Part shown: positions 12,501-24,500 of the stretch, piece by piece
Layout: every line of letters begins with the position of its first letter
Position numbering within the stretch: the first letter of the stretch is position 1
Assembly: GCA_030141605.1 (NCBI GenBank)
Contig: JAQGDQ010000093.1
Coordinates: forward strand, 372,001-436,000
Direction of reading: 5' to 3'
Length of the DNA stretch: 64,000 nucleotides
Origin: Tubiluchus corallicola
Lineage: Eukaryota; Priapulida; Priapulimorpha; Priapulimorphida; Tubiluchidae
Made by a program: the position numbers and the translations under genes
Notes under the pieces: generated by a model
What the model was told of the DNA's origin: nothing
The model's database searches: none
The model's input: only the letters and a program-made list of their open reading frames with translations

Positions 12501-15500
12501 GGCACTAGTGCCTGTCCAACAAGCAAATGACGGAATGCATGTAACAGCAAGTAACTAGTGGTGCGAACGTGAAATTGTGTTTGTGTGGTAATAATTTTTT
12601 CATGTAAGTCATTTTAAAAAAATAGTGTATTTCCTTTCAATATTTCAAAGAAGAGATTGTTTTGATCTGAGTTTAAGATTGAGTCCAGTTTTGCTTTAAC
12701 TGCAAAAACTTATGTTAGACACAACTGTGTGACATAGTCCGTAATATTTTATTTTGTATTTTATTACAGCGTGATATTGGAGATGCAGAATACATTGCTG
12801 TCTTTACTCAGCTTGTTCTTCCTATTGCCTACCAGGTAAGTGGCTTGACTTTTATAAGTAACTTTAGTACTGGCCCGTTGAATACTTTCAAAGAATATCT
12901 ATTGCACTGGGTATGATAATTTAAAACACGAGCATCCTAAAATCGCAAAGGTTAGTCTATAATAGTTTAATTATTCAATAACTATTGCTATTCAATAGTT
13001 GAATTCTTGAGTTGAACTCTAAAATAGCTATTGAATATTTACAGTGCTCAGACACACCACTTTTTGTAATTTGAAATTGTTTTATAAACGTGCTTACAAG
13101 GTAGGCTTGCCTGCACTATTTACTATTACTATTATTATTACTATTGCTATTGCTATTACTGTTACTGTTACTATAACTATTACTATTGCTATTGCTATTA
13201 CTATTACTGGTACTGTTACTGTTACTATTACAATTACTATTTCTATTGCTATTACTATTACTGCACTCTTTACTATTACTATTACTGATACTGTTACTAT
13301 TACTATTACTATTACAGTTACTGTCACTATTACTGTTACTATTACTATTACTATTACTATTACTATTACTGCACTCTTTACTGTTACCATTACTGTTACT
13401 GTTACTATTACTGCACTCTTTACTATTACTATTCCTATTACTATAACTATTACTATTACTTTAAGTTTGTCTGCACTTTTTAAAAAGGTATCAAAATGGT
13501 CTAAACTTTGTGCGTAATTAATGTTAATTTGTATCAATCTTATCAGACCTCACTTTGCACGCACGAGTCACACACTATTAATTGATTTATCACGATAAAT
13601 AAAAATGGCAGTAAATCTTGATTTTACCAGATAAAACTGAAAAAAATACCAATTTTTTTTCGCAAACCAGTTTAGAGTGTTGGCCGCCACATCTTTCACA
13701 ACTTTAAATAAATTTATCTCAAAAGGAAAACAACCCAAACGACGTCTCGTTTTATTGTGGTTAGCAACCAACCTTAACTTTGTATAAAGTTAGTAGGTTA
13801 ATGAGTTACTCCGCTGCAAATACGCCGTTACCAGGTAGATGCAGCAACATGGGAATAATGATTTACAAACAGGGGCGTATCAAGGCTTTACAACACCCTA
13901 GACTGATAACGCTGTCCTGCCTGTTTCTGTTGTGAATTTATGGTTGCTTATGTAATGAGACGATTAACAATTACTTGTGGTGTATTACAAGGTCTATGGT
14001 TGCATAGAAATTTTCAGGTAATAACCACCATTCACTTGAAAATTATGATGTAACTGGTGGACTTCATGGTTTTTCGTAAGTGCATCGTGGCTTTCCTTAA
14101 GTGTGCCGTGCTTAAACTATTTCAGATTTCTGCAGCTTATTTAATGTTCACACAAAAATATGACAAAGTTAGCTATATATAATTTCTTTGGAAAAAACTT
14201 ATTGCAATTTTGACGGAAAATCAACAGTGCGCTACTTTTCTCCAGTTGATGAATAACAAACATCACTGGCGGAAAAATTGTGTTCAAGATGGGAGTTCCC
14301 CAGTTGATGAATGACATCACTGGTGGAAAAATTGTGTTCAAGATGGGAGTTCTTCAGTTGATGAATGACATCAGAGGTGAAAAAATTGTGTTCAAGATGG
14401 GAGTTCTCCAGTTGATGAATGACATCACTGTTGGAAAAATTGTGTTCAAGATGGGAGTTCTCCAGTTGATGAATGACATCACTGGTGGAAAAATTGTGTT
14501 CAAGATGGGAGTTTTCCAGTTGATGAATGACATCACTGCTGGAAAAATTGTGTTCAAGATGGGAGCTCTCCAGTTAATGAATGGCATCACTGCTGGAAAA
14601 ATTGTGTTCAAGATGGGAGTTCTCCAGTTGATAACGAACAGGTGCAAGGTACAGTGTTCCCTCACTTATCGCGGATGTTTCGTTCCAGGCCCACCTGCGA
14701 AGTAGGGACGCTATACTTATTTTAGTAGTTATACATTATTATATCTACTATTAAGTCTTTATACCCCCCCCCCACACTCTTATACATAACCCTTTTCCAG
14801 TCCCTTAATAACTTTTGCCATATTGTACATGTACATTTTTTTACATTTTGTGTTTTTTTTTGCAAAATTCGTCAAATCTATACATTACTGTACAATACGT
14901 ACTACGCTTGTGCAAAAATACTTTGGTCGGAGTACCACAAAAACCCACGAAACAGCAAAAATACCGCGATAAATATTTTACATTAATATTTGTGAAAACC
15001 CGCGAAACAGCAAGTCCGCAATAAACGAACCGCGAAGTAGCGAGGGAAAACTGTATTACATAACAAGCAGTTGAACAGCCTACCGTATTTTCCCATGTAT
15101 AAGAGACCCTTGTGTATAAGAGACCCCTTCAATTTTTAGGCAAAAATTCTGGAAAAAAGTTTTTTGGTAATGAATAACTTTATTCATCATAGAAATCATT
15201 AAATTCCTCATCACTCTCATCAAAAATATCAACTGGAGTCAGACCTTCAACTCAGTGCGGTACTGAAAACAAAACCTGTGTCACGATGCTTGTATTGCTT
15301 ACAACCGCTTCATAGTCGAACGCGACACGCCTTGCTTAGGCTGACTCATCTCGTTGACCTCTGCCGACGTAACAATGACGTCGACGGGCATGCAGAGAGC
15401 TTATGCAGATGCGTTGATTGGCTGCAGAACAATCGATTTCTCTCCAAGCAGAACAATCGATTTCTCTCCAATACCAAAGAGACATTTAAAAAAATAATAA

Positions 15501-18500
15501 CTTACCCGGTACATTAATTTTATCATTAGAATTTAGCCATGGAGAAGATTTATTGAAAGGAAACTATAATTATTCGAAATAAAACAGTTGTAGAGCACTT
15601 ATTTCTTTAAAATCATTAGTGTCACAATTTATGCATCTTATTGAAAAGACTTACTCCCATGTATAAGAGACCCCCTATTTTTAAAGTGAAAATTCTGAGC
15701 AAAAAAGGGTCTCTTATACGCGGGAAAATACGGTACTTAGATATAAATGCTATGCAAATACATGTAATTAAAAATGGAAATATAGAAACTAGGTTAATTG
15801 TGTTTCTAATACACGACAAGTAATTGTTCAATCTGCTTGTTAGATAAAGAACCACAAATTCACGATGAAGATGTGCTGGACAGAACTATCAGCCTAAAGT
15901 CTTGACATGCCCCTGCACTTGTGTCACCTGTGTGATGGCAGTTCTCCTCTTTCGTATCTCCTGAAACTACTATTTTAATAATTAAGTGTGTGACAATTAA
16001 CATTGCATAATTGTTTCGTAAACAACGCACTATATCGCTGCACGCTAACAGTCACTTTCAGGTAATAATAAAAAGTGTAATAAAATTCATTATGTAATAG
16101 GTTGTTTATGAAACGGATATTGTTCTGGTTATAAAGAATTTAAGAACTTTATTATGTAAAATTTATTTTACTGGGAAGTAGAGGCAGTTTTTTTGGTGCT
16201 GCTCTCCAATGTGCACATATAACTAAGCTTAATGAGTGAACCAATTAGGGTTCAGATCTAAATTTTCATATTTTTTATTTTTTCTTAATGAAACTAAAAA
16301 AATTGTTGTCCTACTTACAAGTGAAACGTTATAAACCACCAATTTTTTTCAATAATGATAAGAAAAACGAGTTTAATAAATTTTGGGTATTCAAGAAGCT
16401 TAACTAGTGTAATGGTGACATATATTAACCAAGTTTTCAGCTAAGAGCTTTTAGTGCACCATAAAACACTATTCAACCTTAATAAATCTGTAGACCCTTA
16501 TCTTGTATGCCGATATCTGAGTATCATTAATCATACACTTCATTGTCTCATCGATCATAGTGCTATATAATCCCCCCCCCCCAACTAATTTTTGGCATTT
16601 TCTTCCCTGCACGTTTTACTTCCTGTTTTACCACCAACGTATGAAGTTATATTGTATTTCTTAATGATTTCTAATACTGTGACTGTCTTCAGGTGAGAGG
16701 CTTTTATATAGGTTCTTTTTTATAGACCTGTTAGACCAGTCACTTAGTACCGGTATATGATTTCACCTCCATTACGTATGTATTGTTCCAATTTTTTGTG
16801 TATTAATAAATACATTTTAAACCAACTAGTGCAAAGGATTTAGATCATTTTTAGCTGTGTTTTTGCAAATCTAATGAATCCTTTATGCCCTTTCACCTTG
16901 CTTGAAAACACTTTTTGCTGTTGTTTTTTTTTGTTTTTGTATTTCTGTACGTTTATGTATTTAATAGATGTATTTATCAGAAACAATTGTAAGGTATTTT
17001 GCTTAGTAGTTCGTAAATTTGTCATGGTTTTTGATTTTTGTTTTTTGCTGTTGTATTTTTGTTTTTGTATTTCTGCACGTTTATGTATTTTTTAATATAG
17101 CTGTGTCTACTGTCCTTAGCGTGCTTTTGTTTACTGTCCTTTGAGAAGGGTGGTTGACTCGATAACCTTTGGTTTTTCGCCACCCTTTCTCCCATGTTTG
17201 TTTGTATTTTTGTGTATTTTATTGTCAAATTATTGTATATGGAGGAAAATAAATTACTATTACTATTGAATGGGGGAAGGGGGGGGGGGAACTTCGTCAT
17301 GAAAAAAGCATCTTGATGTGGTGCCTGTATGTTTATACAATGGAAATATTTATGTTTTTAACTGCAACATTTAATTAACTATTCATTTACATTACAGCTG
17401 AAACATAAATAGTTTTAATAAATAAATAAGTAACGCAACTTATATACAAAACTCTATAGAGTACAATGAAGCAACCTGCAGCATATGCAAAAATCATGTG
17501 ATTCTCGTAACAGTATATTACAAGTGTTGTATATTAGAAATTATAAAAACATTTATACCACAGTCAGGGCCTTCTTAAACTCATAACTTTTGCCTAGCAA
17601 ATTCCACATCACAATTGTCTAATTCACCATATTTTCTTTGGTTTACTATCAGGGGCATATTAACCAATAGGTTAACCAGACTCTAGACTAGGGCGCCAAA
17701 CTTTGAGGGTGCTACATATTATAAAAAACTTTATTCTCCTCAGAAAATGTGTATACTTTCATATTCAAGTAAAGTGTGTATTTTATAACACACCACAGGC
17801 AATTACTGAGTGCAGTTTTTATGTAAGTATCACAGAACAAACAGGTGCAAGGTATTGCACAACAAGCAGTTGTGCAGCCTGCTTGAATATAAGTGCTGTG
17901 CAAATACATGTAATTAATAATGACCACTTAGAAACTAGATTAATAGTGTTTCTAATACACCACAAGTAATTGTTTAATCTCCTCATTAACAACCATAAAT
18001 TCACAATAGAGATGGGCGGGACAGCACTATCAGCCTAGGGCATTCCAAAGTCTTGATACGCCCCTGGTTACTAGTCCAATCGTCAAATGGCAAAGTTTTT
18101 CATTTTTTGCCAAAGCAACATGCTTTATCTTTTTCATCTGATCAAACTCCAGACATATTTGAATACCTCGACATCAAGTCCCATCAACAGTTTCGGTGAA
18201 ATTTGCTCTCGATTTCTGGAGAACTAAAAGTAGGTCGGTAAACTATGCAAACAAGACAATTACTTGTGAAAATAGTCACTTTTTACCAAATCAGCTGGGA
18301 ATAGTAATGATGGCAATTATTGAATTAGTCTTCTAACCAACTTAAACAAGACACTCTTTTCACCTTTCTGACATCCTCAAAGAAATGGCATGTACCAGTG
18401 TGGCTTAGTCATTCATCTCTTTCCTTGTGTTTAGCTTTGTTAACGGTTTTCAGACGACTGAGCACAAGTCACACTTAAATGGCTTTGATTTGTTTAAACT

Positions 18501-21500
18501 ATGCTGTCTCTTCTGTCATCATGTCTAGGTTTCTTGTGAGTTTTTAGACTGTTTTTGTGTAAAAGCAGTCGAGCACAAGTCACACTTAAATGGTTTTGAA
18601 TTGTTTAACCTATGCGGTGTCTTCTGTCATCATGTCTAGCTTTCTTGTGAGTTTTTAGACTGTGCAAGTCACACTTGGTTTCGAATTGTTTAACCTATGC
18701 TGTCTCTTCTGTCATCATGTCTAGCTTTCTTGTGAGTTTTTAGACTGTGCTTTTGTGTAAAAGCTGCCGGACACAAGTCACACTTGAATGGTCTTTCTCC
18801 AGTGTGAGTGCGTATGTGACTCTGTAGCGTGTCCCAGGCAGCAAATGCTCTCTCGCACACCTGGCATCTGTACTTTCTCTCACCTGTATGCGTGCGAAGG
18901 TGCTTTGTCAGGTAATATCCACAGGTAAACCCTCTTTCACACACCTCACATATGTAAGGCTTCTCGTTTGTGTGAGTTCGTATGTGCTGTCTGAGTCGTG
19001 ATTTCTTCTTGAATGTGAGGGAGCAGTGATCACACTGGAATGGACGCACGGAGGTGTGCACCTGCATGTGTGAGCATAGCAGTGACCTCTGGCGGAATTT
19101 TTTGCCGCATTTTTCGCAAGTGTAATTCTTTGTTTCGGAGTGTTTTTCTCTGTGAGCTTGAAGATTGGCCTTCTGGCGAAAACCGAGGCCACACTGATCG
19201 CAAATGTAAGGTTTTTCTCCTGTGTGGATTCTCATGTGCACCTAAAAACAACCGGACTTAGTTTAATACATTTCAAGTTCGAATTGCAAATGGATTTACG
19301 GATTTTTCCTGCTCAGAACTAATCATCAGTGTACAATATTTACAGGTAGCTGAATCTGATGCAACAAAACATGATTATGTTCTAGTGAGATGTGGAATTT
19401 GGTACCTGTTTTATCTCATAGTTTTAGTTGCCTTTATCTGAGAAAATTTAAATAGTTTTTATAGGGTTATTGATTTCTCTGAAGTATTTCCTGCTTCTTG
19501 TTTTGCACAAACTATCGCCACTAGGACATTGACTTAGTAATTCCTTGTAAAGCACCTCATGAATGTCACCTAGTTAAAAAAGCTTCCTGATTCAGTGAAG
19601 TGTTTTGCTGTTAAAAAAGGTAATGAAAAGCTGACACAGGGGCAGTAACTTTCGGGCAGTCACTCTGTAAACTTTCTGACTATCTCGCACTCAGTCTCTG
19701 GCAAGGCAGACTCTTGAAGTGCTTTTAAGTTTGGCAAACTTGGCTCATTGGAAGAAGTTATCTCTCATCACATATCTTTTATCATGGTGATATATTTGGA
19801 ACAGTGACGTTAGAAAAGTGAGTCAACTTAAAATAAACAGACGTCGAACAACAAACCTGCTGTACAGTGTTTTTTCTTACGAACGCAATGTACTACCAAA
19901 CGATCGTTAAAGACTACAGTAACAAAGTCACTGATTTAGACTAATAGACTGATGTTAATTTGCACTTATGAATCACCAGTTGTTGAAGCCAATTATTGTA
20001 TCATCTTGGCATTGTCAAGCATTTGATTAACCCTTTACTTTTTGTTCATAATTTTCTATAAAATGTTTAGTTATCAAAATTACTTTTGAAGCAACATTAA
20101 GTGATTAAATAATTCTAAGATATTAAGTAACATATATAAAATACCTGTAAACTGCAGTTAGATTTGAAGCAGCTTCCACACTCGGAGCATATGTGTCCCC
20201 TCGTCTGCCAGTGGGATCTCCGGTGACTAGCAAGCTTTGCCGGGCCATTAACCTTTGCTCCACACACGTCACACATTAGCACATCTTCGTCGACGTTGCG
20301 ATGGTCTCTTCTCTGCTGGTGTCTGATCAGCGCCTTCTTGTCAGTGAAACAAGCCCCACACTGGTCGCACAGCAATTGTTTCTTGTTATGCACATTGTTC
20401 GTGTGACAGGATAGAGTGTTTTTTGATTTAAACGAGAGTCCACATTCGGTGCACAGGAATTCCTTGTTGCTTCCGTGGAAAATGTCGACGTGCTTTTTTA
20501 GCTCTGTACTTTTGCTGAAGGATGCACGACACCTCTGACAGTGATACGTCAAACAAGGTACGTTGTTACCGTGGACAGTTTTGTGAGCCGTTAGTGCTTC
20601 CATGGTAGAGAACGACAGCTGGCACACGTGGCAGACAAACGGCTTGTCACCTTGGTGAATATGACTATGTCGAGTGAAGCTGGCCATCGTAGGAAACTTT
20701 GCTCCACACATTTCGCAAGTATAAGCGTTCTTGGCTTCATCACTATGGATGAATAAATGTGAGTGTAAGTGCTGCATTTGACAAAATATGGCACCACAGT
20801 AGCTGCAAGCATGAGAGAAGGCCTGAGTTTTCTCGGCGCCCATTTTACTCATCTCTCCTGTGCTCACATTACATCCTGTGTCCTGGCTTCTTTCATATTG
20901 CGAGTTGAGAGACAGAGGAACATGACCTCCAGAGATACGACTTTTTGTTTCTGCTAGGCCAGATAGATAACAGTTTGTCGATGGCATAACTAAGTTGTGA
21001 CTATTGTTTCTTTGTTTTAGATTCGTATTGTTAAAGCTAGATGGATGAGCATAGGTTTCTACTATTGCCGGCAGAGCGTGGTTCAGTGGAATAGTCGTGT
21101 TACGACTGGGTTGCCAATCTAGCTGATGCCATTTTTCTTTGTTTTGTTTACATGCTGTGCAAACAAAAGACATTCTTCCATAATGAAACTGGGTGTTTCC
21201 GCATGCTGAGCACAGAATTGGACGTGGTTTACCGTCGTCGTCTTCTGAAGACGTTAGCTTTTCTTTGGCAAAGTTTGCTTCATTCTTGAAGAATGAGTCA
21301 AGCTCGTCTGGTTGTTGGTTATCTCCATCCTCGTCTTGGTCGTTGCCAAACCAAAACAATCTCAAACTTTCTTGGCTGTCCTTCCTGCTTCGTTTACACG
21401 TGTGTTCTTTTCTAGAGTAGCGAGCTTTAGTTTTCTTGATGCCAGCGATGACTGGGGATGCACACTGCCTTGGCTTGTTTCGGATTTGTACAGCTGTCCC

Positions 21501-24500
21501 CGGTTCACGTTTCTTGGGTTTGCCACGTTTTCGCTTTGCACTGCCAGGAGGCATTTTTAACGGTTTGCATTTTTCTTTAGTATCACATTCAAGGTCGTCA
21601 GATTCGTAGTCGCATGTCAATGCATACCTTGCGGGTCGCACTCTTTTCCGTTTTGCGCTACCAGGTGTCTCTGTTGTGCGTCTGCCGTCTTGCGAATTTT
21701 CAGTTTTTTTATTTTGAGTATCGGTCTTTATTGTGTTCGCTTGCATATCTACAGCTTCTGGAAGTACTTGGCTTAATCTGTGACAAAAATGTAAATATAA
21801 ACCATTACTGCATTGAACAGACGCATTTCTGTTAAAAATAAGAAGGCTGCCGCGCAAGCTTTTAGCTGTTAGTTGTTTGACTTGTAGGGATTTTCGATCT
21901 AATTTTCGACATTAAAATATATGTTGAACCTTTATAAAAGGCATGTCTTTCTAATTATGTGCTAAAAGGTCTGACCATGCCGGAACTAGTACTTCTATTT
22001 TGTTGGCTGCTTGATTTTGATTACATTTATAACTAAACGGTTTTACGCACATACTGCAAAATATGTATTGTAGATTAGTTACCTGTGTTTGTACGACATT
22101 GCTATAGCCTTCCAGTAATCTCTCTCCTCCTCTGCACTGTCAAATTCTAGCTTTATCGATGGCGGCTCCATCGTCTGTTTTTTCTTGCCTAAATTAAGTG
22201 ACAAATGTGTGATTTATTTAGTAAATAGTTTTTCAAGGAATAAAACGTACCCATTTGAAACTACAATGCGCAATTAGTTTTTAAAACAGGCTTAGCATTC
22301 TGATGTAAGATTCCTGTGAAAGGCTGTAGTATTTTTTTATATTTTCTTATGTGAATGCTGCATAGACTTTTAGATCTTTAACTGAACAGTACTATTGCAG
22401 TGGCACCTGTGAATATATTTCTTTGTGTCCAAGGGAGAGGTGACGCTCTCCCTCTTATGGCGAGATTGGCATTTTGATATCCTTTTACACTAACACTTTG
22501 TACATTCTTGTACAGCTAGTACATAGTGTTTAAGTTCTATCGAAGATCTGAAGTTAAATGCAGCCAGCCGAAATTCTTTGTAACTCGGTTTTGTAATAAA
22601 ATTATGCCAACGTGATGCACGGTGTGCTAGCTGAAGATTATCCAGTTTAGCCAATCTCATTCAAATAATGAAGAAAAATAATGGCGTGCTGTACATAGTC
22701 TGGCCTGCCATTAGATAACGTATCCTTATTCTGGTAACCAATTCTTGAGTCATGCTGTACATGCTAACTGTACCTGTGCAGAGAATTCTACTTTTTGTTT
22801 ACCCCAAACATGACTAGAATCGCCACCAGCTGTTTAGCCTTATTACACTGTGCAACTCCAGTGTAATTCGAGGAACCACAAATTTTTCGTTCAACCTGTA
22901 CGAAATTATCTGATTGCACGCCCTGTATAACACGGAAATGGTGTCTGCAAAAATCAGTCGTCGCGTGCTGCCATCTTCCGTGAAGTTTGTAATTATTGAG
23001 CTTGCCAATTTTGCTGCTGTCGTCTGCTTTTCGCTCAATACTGTAATGTAATAACTTCGATATTTTGTATAAAAGAAGATGAGTACAGTTTTGCAGTGTA
23101 ACGTATAAGCAAATTTGCCCTTGGGGTTTGTTGCGAACGAATTCGCAAGTAGAACTATATACAGCGTAGGGTAAAGAAGAGAGTAGGGTAAAAAGGAAAG
23201 AACAATGGCGTAAACACGTTTTTTGTAGATCGTAAATTTATTTTAATAAAAAAGATCAGAAAGAGATTAAAGTAATTTTATCGTCTTACTTGTCTTATCA
23301 GCCGTTTTAGTTGTTTTTGAAACAGTAAGACAAGTTACAAATAATGCACAGAAAGAATCAAAATAAGAAACGGTGAGTTACAATGTTTGTACAAAAATGT
23401 TCTTGTAACTGTGATAAATCAACAGATATTTTAGGCGTACAACATTTAGTTCTTAAATTTTAATTTGTTTTTAGCTTACCAAAAAGCAAGTAAAAGTGAA
23501 ACATTTTGCTAATTTCGCTATATTTAACAGAAAATTGTACACTCTTATTCATGTACGTAAGAAATGTGAGGGAAAGGAATGACCATAAGCAAAAAGTAAA
23601 ATGTAACGAAGGTATTTAATATAAAAATTATAATCTTTAGCAAACGTCATTATTGAAACTAATAGATTATGATAATTAGTTTTGTTAATGACAGCAACAA
23701 GAGATTTTGACATTTTTATTTATTTATTTAATTTAAAACAAAAATATTCAAATAAAAAATATTTATAACAAAGTATAATTTTAATATGAAAGCAGTATAA
23801 AATGGATATGCTACACAGAATGAAATTTTACATATAAAAGGGCTAGTTAAAAGATTGTGGTTAAAAGCACAAAGAGCCAAAGCTACTTACAAGTGCCTGT
23901 TAAAAGACAAATGATTATTGAGATTTAGACCTTTTAAACGGTTTTAAAAAATTTCGCTGATCTGAGCACAGACCAATGGGGCATCACTGGTAGACTCTGG
24001 AAGTTCGTTCCAGGTTTTAATTATTCTGTTAGAGAGAAAGTTTTTAAAACAATCAAGTCTGCAGTTAATGGGTTGTAACTTAAAGCGGTGACCCCTGGCA
24101 GCTGGCTGAAGTAGACAAAAGTGCTTTGGTAAAAATGCATTTTTGTCTATAGTACTGTCTTCATGTAATATAAAATAACACATTGTCAAATCACAGTGTA
24201 TTTGACGAAGTTCAAGTGGCTCAAGATTTAAAAATGCTAATCGGTTAGGATATGACATACTGTCAAGACTGCACATAGCAAATGATTTGCGAGTGAAATA
24301 CTGCTGAACTATTGAACATTATACTTTTGTGTATTTTATACAAGGCGGAATTCTGCATTCAAACATGTTGCCTACTCAATCACGTGTGATCAGAGCCTGA
24401 TGTGATTCATTAACCTTCTAAGATGAGTCACTGGACTAGCCGAAGTGTCTCAGACATGTTCGGTGATAGGTCAACCTTTCACGAGGTAAACAGTGAAGTT

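Larger units (their letters stand above)
14630..15912 (+). mobile_element. hAT-like family G element split by two insertions
   Basis: Pieces at 14630-14651, 15054-15082 and 15734-15912 together follow the order of the intact copy 17650-18066 (acaggtgcaagg ... aagcagtt ... aaatacatgtaatta ... tcttgacatgcccctg). The left end of this copy abuts the minisatellite 14237-14630. Confidence 0.75.

Noticed and set aside
13044-13537. Open frames of about 150 codons on both strands (Thr/Ile/Val and Ile/Val repeats)
   Set aside because: Produced by a six-base microsatellite, which keeps every frame open; no start context or splice support.
14280-14705. 141-codon frame of 18-residue repeats
   Set aside because: 54-base minisatellite open on both strands, derived from a noncoding dispersed element, and ending inside a family D MITE.
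19030-19261. Overlapping frames on both strands of the zinc-finger exon
   Set aside because: Shadows of the real finger-coding frame at 19241-18690.
22814-23038. 74-codon minus-strand frame upstream of the nested gene
   Set aside because: No domain and no splice signals linking it to the zinc-finger gene.
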